Origin: Bacteriovoracaceae bacterium
GTDB taxonomy: Bacteria; Bdellovibrionota; Bacteriovoracia; Bacteriovoracales; Bacteriovoracaceae
Assembly (NCBI GenBank): GCA_017858255.1
Contig: JAFMBV010000002.1
Coordinates: 1-64,000 of the forward strand
Reading direction: 5' to 3'
Length of the DNA stretch: 64,000 bases
In this document: positions 56,026 to 64,000 of the stretch, in pieces
How the letters are laid out: the number at the start of each line of letters is the position of its first letter
Position numbering within the stretch: position 1 is the stretch's first letter
Position numbers and translations under genes: made by a program
The notes under the pieces: generated by a model
Databases searched by the model: none
What the model was told of the DNA's origin: nothing
The model's input: the letters and a program-made list of their open reading frames with translations, nothing else

Positions 56026-56814
56026 GTGTTCAAGAAAATAGCTATTTTACTTCTCATATCACTATCTACTCAAGCCGGTTTTTTTGATGACCTTAAGGAA
56101 AAGGTTCGACCACACTTGGTTAACATCATTGGATTAGAAAAAACCAATGAGTTCTTAGGGAAAGACAAATTCCTTATCGAGCTTCCAAATATCCCAAAAG
56201 TTATAAGAGACGCTAGAAGTATAAAGAATTTTGGCAAGGGTCCCAAAAATAAAGTGGTCTATAAGAAGGATCAAGAAAGACGTTTTAATTACAACTTTAT
56301 TAAAGAGGCGTTTCAAGCGACAAGAAAGGTTAATGCTGAAGATAGTGATATTGCTAAGTGGATGAATGTACTTGAGCAAAAGGGCTCTAGAGAGGGCGTT
56401 TATCGTGCTCTTGTTTTAGATGGAACTTATCTTGGTTTAGAAAACTATGAGTTTCCGATAACTGATGAAGTTATGAATTTCACCATTACTTACATAGAAA
56501 AATATCTAAATAAAACAATTAGCGAAAGTCGTTTAAAGAAAGCTAATTTTTTTACAGTAAAAAGAGATATCACGGAAAAGACTCTCGAAGTGATTGATGA
56601 GTTTTATAAAACTGAAACTGATGATATCTATGATTGGTACGCAGTTTTCTCTGCTGATCTGGCCAAAAGATTTCCAAAGGCGATGAACAATCAAACAAGA
56701 AAAGAGACAAATCCTTTAAAACACAAGTCTTGGGCCAAAAGTGTGCCCGACCAATATCTAAAGTCAGAAGTTATAATTAAACTGCATCAAGTTTTTAACT
56801 TAATTCAAAATTAA
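56026..56814 (+). CDS. Secreted hypothetical protein
   Basis: This 262-residue protein starts with GTG 56026 and a signal peptide (FKKIAILLLISLSTQAG), with no lipobox. The rest is helical and charged (FNYNFIKEAFQATRKVNAEDSDIAKW). I do not recognise the family. It converges on epmA with a 4-base overlap, so it has no room for a terminator. Confidence 0.7.
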   Translation: MFKKIAILLLISLSTQAGFFDDLKEKVRPHLVNIIGLEKTNEFLGKDKFLIELPNIPKVIRDARSIKNFGKGPKNKVVYKKDQERRFNYNFIKEAFQATRKVNAEDSDIAKWMNVLEQKGSREGVYRALVLDGTYLGLENYEFPITDEVMNFTITYIEKYLNKTISESRLKKANFFTVKRDITEKTLEVIDEFYKTETDDIYDWYAVFSADLAKRFPKAMNNQTRKETNPLKHKSWAKSVPDQYLKSEVIIKLHQVFNLIQN

Positions 56815-57770
56815 GAAAAGAAAGCATTAACTTCTTCGGGATTTAGGCTGAGACCCATGTAGAGTCTCTCCACCCCTAGAGCATTTCCTGCTGATGGTGG
56901 TAGGCCTCTTTCTAACGCTTGAAAGAGAATATTTGGTTGATTAAGCTCATAACCATAAAGCTTCTTCTTTTTCTTGGCCTCTTCATCCATGCGGACTCTT
57001 TGCTCAGCAATATCGATGAGTTCATTAAAACAATTACAAAGCTCTAATCCATTTAAGTAAATTTCGAACCTCTGGCAAACTCTTGGATTCTTAGGGTTTA
57101 TCGTTGAGAGCGCGGCAAGGGGGGCGGGAAACTCATCAACAACCAAAATATTATGGTTTTTAAAGCTCGGTTCAATTTCATTAAGAAAGAGAAGATAGAA
57201 ATAGTCCTCCCATGGGAGATCTTGAGTCTCTTTACTTAACAGCTGAGGAAAGTCTTTAAGGATTTTATTTCGAAGATCTAAAGGCTTAAGGAAGTCTAAT
57301 ATCGAAAAGCCTAATAAATCGTGGAAAAGCTCATCTACTGTGACCTCAGTCACGTTTTGTTTACCCTTTACCTGAATACCTTTTTCAGTGAGGTGGTTGT
57401 GAGCAAACTGAATGAGATCTAGCGTGTCCTTTTTAATCTCATGATAAAAAGAATTTGCACGATACCATTCCAGCATTAAAAACTGGGGTCTATGGGTTTG
57501 GCTTGGCGGTTCGTCTCTAAAGCAATAACTTAGATTGTAGATCTTTGTGAAGCCTTCACTTAAGAGTTCCTTCATGTGGAACTCGGGGCTTGTATGTAAG
57601 TAAAGTGGATAGTCTAACTTGTGAAAGGCGCTTCTAACTTGGAACGGGTGGAGGTGGGCCTCCATTCCAGGGTTTTCGACCATTGGCGGGGTAGGTGTTT
57701 CTAGAAAGCCATTTTGATTAAAAAAATGGCGACAGGCAGCAACTGTCTCAAATAAGCCTAATTTACTCAA
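56811..57770 (-). CDS. epmA: EF-P lysine ligase EpmA (PoxA/GenX)
   Basis: The 319-residue protein is a class II lysyl-tRNA synthetase core without the anticodon domain. It has TPPMVENPGMEAHL, motif 2 FRDEPPSQTHRPQFLMLEWYRA and motif 3 with GVERLYMGL. EpmA attaches beta-lysine to elongation factor P to help translate proline runs. Its partners epmB and efp are not in the window. A general LysRS paralogue is less likely because the anticodon domain is absent. Confidence 0.93.
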   Translation of the reverse strand: MSKLGLFETVAACRHFFNQNGFLETPTPPMVENPGMEAHLHPFQVRSAFHKLDYPLYLHTSPEFHMKELLSEGFTKIYNLSYCFRDEPPSQTHRPQFLMLEWYRANSFYHEIKKDTLDLIQFAHNHLTEKGIQVKGKQNVTEVTVDELFHDLLGFSILDFLKPLDLRNKILKDFPQLLSKETQDLPWEDYFYLLFLNEIEPSFKNHNILVVDEFPAPLAALSTINPKNPRVCQRFEIYLNGLELCNCFNELIDIAEQRVRMDEEAKKKKKLYGYELNQPNILFQALERGLPPSAGNALGVERLYMGLSLNPEEVNAFFS

Positions 57771-57796
57771 ACAAGGACCCCCAAATTAAGTCTAGA

Positions 57797-57824
57797 TTGA
57801 TTTTTAAAGTGCCTTGGGTATTAT
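57797..57824 (+). promoter_or_regulatory. Putative promoter for ftsY
   Basis: TTGATT (57797-57802) and TATTAT (57819-57824) are 16 bases apart, about 37 bases before the ftsY start. It is a fair match to a housekeeping promoter. Confidence 0.5.
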
Positions 57825-57860
57825 GGCCAGACTCTTATCAATTAGCTTTCGGAGAAAACT

Positions 57861-59057
57861 ATGATTCAACTGTTGCAAAGCATATATGATCTTTTAGGTG
57901 TTCAGCAACTCGTCAACCTTGGTGACCTTCTTGGGTTGGCCTCAGCGGCCTTTCTCCTTGTCGCAGGTATTGCACAGTACTTTTCGTCTGGTGGTGGCAC
58001 GGCAACGATTGAAAAATTGCCGGAGGAGAAGCCGTCAGTAGCAATTCAAGAAATTGTTTCTGAAAAATTAGAAGAAGCTTCTTTAACGGAAGTAATTGTT
58101 GATGAAGAAATAAAAGCAGAAGTTATCCCTTGGTCTGAAAGGTTGAGAAAAGGTTTATCTAGTTCTCGATCACAAGTATGGGGGCGCTTAGGTTCTCTTT
58201 TTCAAGGCAATGGTCTAACTGATGATCAATTGGAAGAGATTGAGGAGCTATTGTATTCCGCTGATATCGGGCCACAAACAGCAACAGAGCTTACGGAAGC
58301 TTTGACCGAAAAAGCAAAAGAAACGGATTTTGGTGAAAAAGAATTTAAAAGCTTTCTCTTTAATTTCTTAAAAGAAAAACTAGCTCCAATTCAAGATAAA
58401 GTTGACCCCTTACTTTACCAGTTTAATAAAGACGAAAAAGGTAAAACCAAGGTCATCATGGTTGTTGGAGTTAATGGCGCTGGTAAGACAACGACTATTG
58501 GAAAGTTAGCAACGAAACTTACACAGCAAGGAGCTAATGTTGTAGTCGGTGCTTGTGATACTTTCAGGGCCGCAGCAGTTGATCAACTTCAGGTATGGTG
58601 CGATCGCGCTGGTGCCACGATGATTAGAGCTAAAGAGGGGTCAAATCCTAGTGGAGTTGGTTACGAGGCGCTTCAAAGTGCTATCACTCAAAATGCTGAC
58701 TATTGTATTTTGGACACGGCCGGTAGGTTGCACACCAAGGGTAACCTCATGGAGGAGCTTACCAAGAGTAAAAATGTGCTAAAGAAGTTAGATGAAACAG
58801 CGCCTCAACATGTACTTCTCGTTATAGATGCCATCACGGGTCAAAATGCCATTAGGCAAGCAGAGGAATTTAATAAAGCATTAAATCTGTCTGGTTTGAT
58901 TTTTACCAAGTGCGATGGTTCTTCTAAGGCAGGGAGCGCTGTGTCTATAGTTCAAAGTCTAAAGGTACCGATTACCTATATTGGCGTAGGCGAAAGTGTT
59001 GAAGACCTAAATAACTTTAATCTAGATGAATATTTGAATGCCCTCCTTGATATGTGA
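57861..59057 (+). CDS. ftsY: Signal recognition particle receptor FtsY
   Basis: The 398-residue SRP GTPase has the NG domain: GVNGAGKTTTIGKLA, GACDTFRAAAVDQL, DTAGRLHTKGN and TKCDGSSKAG. It docks ribosome-SRP complexes at the membrane. An N-terminal hydrophobic helix (about residues 21-41, LGDLLGLASAAFLLVAGIAQY) probably anchors it, and an acidic A region follows. E. coli FtsY lacks such a helix, but transmembrane forms are known elsewhere. Confidence 0.96.
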   Translation: MIQLLQSIYDLLGVQQLVNLGDLLGLASAAFLLVAGIAQYFSSGGGTATIEKLPEEKPSVAIQEIVSEKLEEASLTEVIVDEEIKAEVIPWSERLRKGLSSSRSQVWGRLGSLFQGNGLTDDQLEEIEELLYSADIGPQTATELTEALTEKAKETDFGEKEFKSFLFNFLKEKLAPIQDKVDPLLYQFNKDEKGKTKVIMVVGVNGAGKTTTIGKLATKLTQQGANVVVGACDTFRAAAVDQLQVWCDRAGATMIRAKEGSNPSGVGYEALQSAITQNADYCILDTAGRLHTKGNLMEELTKSKNVLKKLDETAPQHVLLVIDAITGQNAIRQAEEFNKALNLSGLIFTKCDGSSKAGSAVSIVQSLKVPITYIGVGESVEDLNNFNLDEYLNALLDM

Positions 59058-59117
59058 TGGTCTAACGCGATGGGAGCTCTCTTTGTTACTGCTTTATGCT
59101 TTACGTGAGTGGCCCTA

Positions 59118-59444
59118 ATGGCGTATTCTATCCAAGGTATGGATAATTTTACGAGTAGTATCGAATACGAAATACTAGGTTACAAAGTTAAACTTCGTGA
59201 GGGTGATGATTTACATCAGTTATCACCTGATCAAGTAGTGGAACTCGTGCGTAGCGAGTCCGATAAGATAATGCAAAGAGCACCTCATCTTGAAAGAGGA
59301 GAGGTTGCCTTGCTAGTTGCCCTACAGATGGCCCAAGAAAAGTTAGTTTTAGATAATCAATATCATACAGAACTAACAGATCTTAAAGAAAAGGCTGGAA
59401 AGGCTCTAGATCTTATTGAGGAAGTTACTCCCACAACTATGTAG
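59118..59444 (+). CDS. zapA: Cell division protein ZapA
   Basis: The 108-residue protein matches ZapA (YEILGYKVKLREGDD, QVVELVRSESDKIM, ending with a coiled coil). It crosslinks FtsZ filaments. ATG 59118 is chosen over GTG 59109. It is followed by the 5-formyltetrahydrofolate cyclo-ligase gene after 36 bases, the order seen in many proteobacteria, but without space for the 6S RNA gene found there in gammaproteobacteria. Confidence 0.85.
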   Translation: MAYSIQGMDNFTSSIEYEILGYKVKLREGDDLHQLSPDQVVELVRSESDKIMQRAPHLERGEVALLVALQMAQEKLVLDNQYHTELTDLKEKAGKALDLIEEVTPTTM

Positions 59445-59480
59445 TCCAATTAAATTTCGATACTCTCGGGGGTCAAAATT

Positions 59481-60062
59481 GTGACTTCTAAAAATGAATT
59501 GCGTCGAGAGATTAAATCAATATTGAGTAACCTCTCTTTGTCAGATCATAAAAAGAATAGCTCTCTGGTCTCAGAGAATTTGCTCGAGTTTTTAAGGCAA
59601 ATCTCAAAGAGTCAGTTTCCCAATTCCATTCCAACTTTTGGTTTTTATGCGCCGATAAATAATGAGGCGGATATTTTTGCTGCAAAGCAAGTCCAAGAGA
59701 AGAGTTTTAGTTTGGCTTTCCCCTATGGTGCTTCTGGAGATATGAGTTTTCGTATCTGTTCTCCGGAAAACTTAGAAGAAAGCGATGTGTTTGGAGTAAC
59801 AATCCTTTCACCACGGGCAACTGATAAAATAGTTCTACCCGAGGTTTTGGTTATTCCCGGCTTGGCCTTCAGTAGAGATGGTCACAGGTTGGGGAGAGGC
59901 AAGGGTTATTACGATCGCTATCTTGAGTCATTTTCGGGCATAAAGGTTGGGGTCTGTTACGAAGAGCAAATGAGAAGTGAAGTGCCGTGTGATGAGCATG
60001 ACCAAATGATGGATTACGTAGTTACCCAGAATGAGGTTTATGATTGCAAGGTTTTAAAATAA
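59481..60062 (+). CDS. 5-formyltetrahydrofolate cyclo-ligase
   Basis: The 193-residue protein matches the family: KNELRREIKSILSNL, TFGFYAPINNEADI, and the signature FSRDGHRLGRGKGYYDRYLE. It converts 5-formyltetrahydrofolate to methenyl-tetrahydrofolate using ATP. GTG 59481 fits the binding site GGGGG upstream. It sits between zapA and rny. Confidence 0.93.
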   Translation: MTSKNELRREIKSILSNLSLSDHKKNSSLVSENLLEFLRQISKSQFPNSIPTFGFYAPINNEADIFAAKQVQEKSFSLAFPYGASGDMSFRICSPENLEESDVFGVTILSPRATDKIVLPEVLVIPGLAFSRDGHRLGRGKGYYDRYLESFSGIKVGVCYEEQMRSEVPCDEHDQMMDYVVTQNEVYDCKVLK

Positions 60063-60109
60063 TTATAGTTCCCTACTCTTATAAGTAGGCTTAGAAAGGA
60101 GAAAGCATT

Positions 60110-61669
60110 ATGGATATATCAGTTGTACTTGCTTCCGTCCTTTTCTTAATCTTAGGTGCCGCATTAGGCTTTTTCATTCGACACAAGCAGGCTACTGCAG
60201 AGTTGAAAGAACGAGAAAGCAAGGGTGACCAGATTATTGAAAAGGCCAAGGAATCTGCAAACGACATTAAGTACAAGGCTCGTAAAGAGGCTAAGGAAGT
60301 TATTAAGGAAGAGCGCGGTCAGTTTGAAAACGAAATCAAAAACCGTGAGAAAGAGTTCAAGAACCAAGAAAAGGAATTGACTCAAAAGGAAGCCAAGCTT
60401 GATTCAAAAATTGAGCAAAATAAGGCTGAAGCAGAGAAGCTCTCTAGTAGCCAAGATGAGCTTAGTGAATTGAAAGGAAGAGTACAAAAAGAAATTGAAA
60501 AGTACCGTGCTCGTCAAAGTGAAATCTCCCAAAAACTTAGTGAAGTTGCGAGCATGACTCAGGACCAAGCTAAGCAAGAACTTCTTAAGACGATGGAAGA
60601 GGAAGCTAGAGTTGATTTTGCTAAGATGGCCAAAAAACTAGAAGAAGAAGCAAAAGAGGACGCAGAAGCCCAAGCTAAGCGTTTGGTTGGTATAGCCATT
60701 CAACGTTTTGCTGGAGAGTATGTTGCAGAGAAAACCATCTCTACAGTTGATCTTCCTTCTGATGATGTTAAGGGTCGATTGATTGGTCGTGAAGGTCGTA
60801 ACATTCGTGCCTTTGAGCAAATTTGTGGTGTGGATCTCATTATTGATGACACACCAGAAGTTGTTGTCATTAGTTCTTTTAATGTTGTGAGAAGAGAAAT
60901 TGCTCGTCAAACAATTGAAAAACTAATAGCTGATGGTCGAATTCATCCAGCAAAAATTGAAGAGTTTCATGACAAGTCCAAGAGTGAGATGGATAAACAG
61001 CTCTTAGATCTTGGACAAAAAGCTCAGATGGAAATCGGGGTTCATGGTATCCATCCTGAAATTTTAAAGCTGATTGGTGCTCTTAACTGGCGTACTTCAT
61101 ATACTCAAAACCAATATCAGCATGCTATCGAAGCTGCATTTATTTGTGGTGCTATGGCGTCTGAAATGGGTCTAAATGTAAAACAAGCTCGCCGTGCCGG
61201 TCTTCTCCATGACATTGGAAAGGTTTTAGATGCTTCTGCTGAAGGTTCACACGCTGTTATTGGCGCTGACTTTGCTAAGAAGTATGGAGAGCCTGCTGAC
61301 ATTGTTCATGCTATCCGTGCTCACCATGATGACGAAAAGCCTGAATCGGTTTTGGCCCACCTTGTGGCCGCTGCTGATGCACTCTCAGGAGCTCGTCCGG
61401 GTGCCCGTAAGGCGATGATGGAGTCCTATGTTTCTAGGCTTACTGACATAGAAGAAATTGTAAATACATTTGATGGTGTTAGCCGCTCTTATGCAATCTC
61501 TGGCGGTCGTGAAGTTAGAGTCTTTGTTGAGAATGATACTGTTAGTGATGAGGAAACAGTTTTGCTTTCCCGTGATATTGCTAAGAAAATCGAAGAAGAG
61601 ATGTCATATCCTGGAACGATTAAAATTACCGTTCTAAGAGAGACAAAAGCGATTGGTGTAGCTAGATAA
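60110..61669 (+). CDS. rny: Ribonuclease Y
   Basis: The 519-residue endoribonuclease has an N-terminal membrane helix (ISVVLASVLFLILGAALGFF), a long coiled coil (to about 190), a KH domain (GRLIGREGRNIRAFEQICGVDLIIDDTPE) and an HD domain (RRAGLLHDIGK, AIRAHHDDE). It starts mRNA decay at the membrane. It is full length and well conserved. A terminator follows. Confidence 0.96.
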   Translation: MDISVVLASVLFLILGAALGFFIRHKQATAELKERESKGDQIIEKAKESANDIKYKARKEAKEVIKEERGQFENEIKNREKEFKNQEKELTQKEAKLDSKIEQNKAEAEKLSSSQDELSELKGRVQKEIEKYRARQSEISQKLSEVASMTQDQAKQELLKTMEEEARVDFAKMAKKLEEEAKEDAEAQAKRLVGIAIQRFAGEYVAEKTISTVDLPSDDVKGRLIGREGRNIRAFEQICGVDLIIDDTPEVVVISSFNVVRREIARQTIEKLIADGRIHPAKIEEFHDKSKSEMDKQLLDLGQKAQMEIGVHGIHPEILKLIGALNWRTSYTQNQYQHAIEAAFICGAMASEMGLNVKQARRAGLLHDIGKVLDASAEGSHAVIGADFAKKYGEPADIVHAIRAHHDDEKPESVLAHLVAAADALSGARPGARKAMMESYVSRLTDIEEIVNTFDGVSRSYAISGGREVRVFVENDTVSDEETVLLSRDIAKKIEEEMSYPGTIKITVLRETKAIGVAR

Positions 61670-61688
61670 TTTTAAATAAAATAATTTA

Positions 61689-61720
61689 TAAAAGAGCCCC
61701 TCGTTTGAGGGGCTTTTTTT
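61689..61720. terminator. Terminator shared by rny and the metalloprotease gene
   Basis: AGCCCCTC (61695-61702) pairs with GAGGGGCT (61707-61714) around GTTT. It has an A-rich left side and a T run on the right, so it can work in both directions. The stop codon of the minus-strand gene (61719-61721) lies at the end of the T run. Confidence 0.9.
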
Positions 61721-62375
61721 ATTTAGCACATTCGTAAACTCTATCTCCAGCATCAAACCAGTTGAGGAAAAAGTCAAAGGCCCTTTGACATGCTTTTGGT
61801 GTTCTTTTGTTCTTTAAAAGTGTCGCAGGCTCAGTAACAAAACCGGTAAAGACTTCAGCGAACTGCTCGTTGTTGTTGTTGTCGGCATAATTCGAAACCA
61901 TACAGTATCCGTGACCTTTCATGTGGGCCCTATATTTCCCATATACTCCATTATTTCCAATAAGGTGGGCATATTCATGGACATGCTGGGCAACGCTCAA
62001 GCCATGAGCTTTCTGTCCTTGTCTTTGAATAAGAATATGATTTCCTCTTTGCCCACTACTGCCATTACCATCGATAATGCGAATTTCGTATCCTCTAACT
62101 TTTGGGAAGCCTGACTTCAAGGGACCTTTATTTAAGTATTGTAGCCATTTTAAACCAGCTCCAAGTGTTCGGATTTCTTTGGAGGTTGCGCCCTTTGTTT
62201 TTAGCTTTTGTGAGGTGATGAGTTTCTTTGCTTCACTTAGGCTTACCTTGCTAACCGGGTAACAGCCTCGGGAGGGGATATCATAATTCTTAAGGGAATA
62301 AGTGTAGCTTTTGGCCATTAGACCTATTGAAGAGGTCATTAACAATGCTGCAAAAACTAACAAAGGTTTTTTCAT
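61719..62375 (-). CDS. Secreted zinc metalloprotease-like protein
   Basis: The protein is 218 residues from ATG 62375, which has AAGGAG on its strand. It has a signal peptide (KKPLLVFAALLMTSSIGLMA) and HEYAH at 133-137, an HExxH zinc motif. A possible third ligand lies in EQFAEVF (Glu170 or Glu174). This resembles the gluzincin type. The earlier start (62420) would spoil the signal peptide. Two cysteines are in the second half. The family is not recognised and the substrate is unknown. Confidence 0.78.
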   Translation of the reverse strand: MKKPLLVFAALLMTSSIGLMAKSYTYSLKNYDIPSRGCYPVSKVSLSEAKKLITSQKLKTKGATSKEIRTLGAGLKWLQYLNKGPLKSGFPKVRGYEIRIIDGNGSSGQRGNHILIQRQGQKAHGLSVAQHVHEYAHLIGNNGVYGKYRAHMKGHGYCMVSNYADNNNNEQFAEVFTGFVTEPATLLKNKRTPKACQRAFDFFLNWFDAGDRVYECAK

Positions 62376-62568
62376 TGATTTCTCCTTTGTAATCAATCTT
62401 GGGTTTGGGTACTGGATCATACAATTTCTTGAAATTATTAAAATGAATTTGAAAAAATTATGGTGGATGTCATTTTTTATACACCCTGTAAAAATGTGAG
62501 GCTCAAGCTACTTCCCCTAATGATAATAGAGGCTTATAATTTAAAGAAGATGTAACGGGAGGACTTTT
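62376..62568. other. Divergent intergenic region
   Basis: About 190 bases hold the promoters for the metalloprotease and SDR genes. I see no convincing site other than GGGAGG at 62558-62563, the binding site of the SDR gene. Confidence 0.4.
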
Positions 62569-63252
62569 TTGAGAACTCAATATGCTTTAGTCACTGGTTC
62601 TTCAAGTGGTCTAGGTTTTGAAATTTGCCAATATCTATTGGAGGAGGGCTTTATCGTCTTCGGTGCGAGTCGATCAGCTACTGACATAGACCATCCAAAG
62701 TTTATTGACCTTGATGTAGACGTTACAAATGAAGAGTCAGTTCAGCAAATGTATGACGAGGTTGGAAAGGAAACCTACGGGCTTCATTTGATTGTGAGTA
62801 ATGCAGGTATATTTGAAATGGGTTCTGTTTTAGACACTGAAAGCGATATGTTTTTAGACCACTTAAAAACAAATACATTGGGACCCTTTCATATTTTAAA
62901 ACATGGTCATGACTTCATTATTGAAAATGTCACTCATATCGTTCATATCTCCTCAATCGCCGGTAAAAAAGGATTTGAAAATGTCTCCGCTTACTGTGCC
63001 TCAAAGTTTGGTCTAAATGGTTTAATTGAGTCTTGTAGAGAGGAATGGAAGGGGTTAGGGGTTCGATTTAGTACCTTGATGCCAGGGGCGATAGACACAC
63101 CTATTTGGGAAAATATAAGCGATGATTTTGAACGTTCTAAAATGTTAGACCCTGAAGACTTTATTCAAGTATTTGATATGGTAGTAAAAAGCCCACCCAA
63201 TATGCAATTTACGGATATTACTTTTCTTCATAAGAGTGGAAACCTAGAATAG
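62569..63252 (+). CDS. Short-chain dehydrogenase/reductase
   Basis: The 227-residue protein has the SDR glycine motif TGSSSGLG (9-16), NAG (78-80), the catalytic Ser128/129 and the YxxxK pair YCASK (Tyr142, Lys146). It uses NAD(P) to oxidise or reduce an unknown substrate. TTG start 62569 has GGGAGG upstream at 6 bases. A small membrane protein gene follows after 4 bases and may be cotranscribed. Confidence 0.9.
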   Translation: MRTQYALVTGSSSGLGFEICQYLLEEGFIVFGASRSATDIDHPKFIDLDVDVTNEESVQQMYDEVGKETYGLHLIVSNAGIFEMGSVLDTESDMFLDHLKTNTLGPFHILKHGHDFIIENVTHIVHISSIAGKKGFENVSAYCASKFGLNGLIESCREEWKGLGVRFSTLMPGAIDTPIWENISDDFERSKMLDPEDFIQVFDMVVKSPPNMQFTDITFLHKSGNLE

Positions 63253-63256
63253 AATC

Positions 63257-63673
63257 ATGGAACATAAAAAGAAATTACAAAAGTATTATCTCTATGGGCT
63301 TATGCCTGTCCTAGTGATTTGGATTTTATTATCCTTAATTGTTAATCAGCTCTATGGTGTGTTTTTTTTATTGGGGTATATTTGGCCTTATATGTATTAC
63401 ACGCCTGGCTTTGCAGAGAAAGCAAGCTCTCGCTCCTATCGTTTTTCTTTGCTTGGAAATCTTTTTAAGTTTCAATCTTATATCTTCACTCTTGTTGGAG
63501 AAAAACCTCCTGTTTGGATGATGCCTTTAGCACGGTTGGTTGTTCCCTTCAGCATGACTGGAGTTTTGAGTATTATTAATCCAAATTGGTCGCCACTATG
63601 GACTATTCTAGGTTGGTCTATGTTTGAAGTTTTTGTATTTTGTAACAAGAAATTTAAATGGGATTTACTTTAA
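63257..63673 (+). CDS. Small hypothetical membrane protein
   Basis: The 138-residue protein has about three hydrophobic segments (PVLVIWILLSLIVN, YGVFFLLGYIWPYMYY and one near the end, WTILGWSMFEVFVFC). I recognise no family. It lies 4 bases after the SDR gene and overlaps the dus gene by 20 bases at their 3' ends. Confidence 0.65.
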   Translation: MEHKKKLQKYYLYGLMPVLVIWILLSLIVNQLYGVFFLLGYIWPYMYYTPGFAEKASSRSYRFSLLGNLFKFQSYIFTLVGEKPPVWMMPLARLVVPFSMTGVLSIINPNWSPLWTILGWSMFEVFVFCNKKFKWDLL

Positions 63674-64000
63674 TTCTATTTAGGTTTTCTTGAAACTCTT
63701 CGAGGGTTCTTGAACGAAGAAACTTTGATCTCATGGCGTCACCATTAGGGTAATCATCAAAGATATAGCGAGAAAAGGCTTTGAAACGCCGTAAAAGCTG
63801 TTCTTGGTCTAAGCCTTTTTTAAAGTAATTTCGCTCTAATAAATGAAAGTAATAATCCAGATTATTTTGTCGTTCATATAAAAGGTATTCTTCATTAACT
63901 GCATGAATCTGATCTTTGTTTTCTTCAAAGAGAGTTGCCAGCCATGGTGTTTTTAGTGCACCTCTTCCAAGCATCACCGCATGACAGCCAGTCTCGTCAA
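63654..64000 (-). CDS. tRNA-dihydrouridine synthase, C-terminal part
   Basis: The frame reads through the right edge of the window. The visible part opens DETGCHAVMLGRGAL, the Dus flavin and phosphate binding end, and continues with a helical C-terminal region. It reduces uridines in the tRNA D loop. The gene is cut by the window edge, so its start and exact subfamily cannot be given. Confidence 0.85.
   Translation of the reverse strand, partial: DETGCHAVMLGRGALKTPWLATLFEENKDQIHAVNEEYLLYERQNNLDYYFHLLERNYFKKGLDQEQLLRRFKAFSRYIFDDYPNGDAMRSKFLRSRTLEEFQENLNRIKVNPI

Noticed and set aside
59445-59480. 6S RNA between zapA and the folate cyclo-ligase gene
   Set aside because: The gap is only 36 bases, too short for 6S RNA.
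1-64000. CRISPR arrays, insertion sequences, prophage or integrase genes
   Set aside because: No regularly spaced repeats, transposase or integrase motifs were seen on either strand; genes look like ordinary chromosome.

Overview
The window looks like chromosomal core DNA from an AT-rich Gram-negative bacterium. It has outer-membrane lipoproteins, a LolA-like carrier, an Slt-type transglycosylase, NagZ and MreB, together with a sigma-54 activator, Tad-type secretion, several FHA-domain proteins and split acyl-CoA carboxylase genes. My best guess is Bdellovibrionota (Bacteriovorax/Halobacteriovorax-like). This rests on gene content and style only; no search was run. I see no prophage, insertion sequence, CRISPR array or rRNA gene. 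One tRNA gene (Pro, anticodon TGG) is present.

Layout. Positions 1-2158: end of a ribosomal operon (rpoA, rplQ) and a TlpA-like thioredoxin. Positions 2374-9516: sigma-54 activator; propionyl-CoA carboxylase type beta subunit, biotin carboxylase and biotin carrier; hflK-hflC. Positions 9513-12334 (minus): speB-speA polyamine operon. Positions 12528-18292: a secreted cysteine-repeat protein, the meaB/methylmalonyl-CoA mutase pair (minus), and a small unknown gene. Positions 18319-28095: M16 peptidase, hemW, grpE-dnaK-dnaJ, and a LpoA-like lipoprotein. Positions 28054-30172: glycosyltransferase, HPr-kinase-like protein and a 35-residue basic ORF. Positions 30375-35222: AMP nucleosidase, mreB, PilZ-like protein, lipoprotein and nagZ. 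Positions 35347-43842: a Tad/FHA/PP2C/response-regulator cluster. Positions 43839-47707: birA, rph, rdgB, tRNA-Pro and three small secreted proteins. Positions 47912-57770: smc, lolA-like, slt, rimO, an unknown secreted protein and epmA. Positions 57861-64000: ftsY, zapA, a 5-formyltetrahydrofolate cyclo-ligase gene, rny, a secreted metalloprotease, an SDR enzyme, a small membrane protein and a truncated dus gene.

How the genes work together. The carboxylase (4041-7560), biotin ligase (43839-44513), and mutase with its G-protein chaperone (14434-17561) make most of a propionyl-CoA to succinyl-CoA route that depends on biotin and B12. Only the epimerase is missing from the window. MreB, NagZ, Slt, the LpoA-like lipoprotein and ZapA form a cell-wall and division set.

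The most system-like region is 35347-42268. It is a tightly overlapping operon of a TadC-like membrane protein, a DUF192 protein, three membrane-anchored FHA proteins with TPR or PAS-like parts, and a PP2C phosphatase. A receiver protein with an acidic linker and a PopZ-like tail follows it. No Ser/Thr kinase lies in the window.

Other points worth attention: two genes whose Shine-Dalgarno lies in the 3' arm of a terminator-like hairpin (1517 and 4041); a likely CTG start (12528); a structured intergenic region before the AMP nucleosidase gene; and many convergent genes whose 3' ends overlap.
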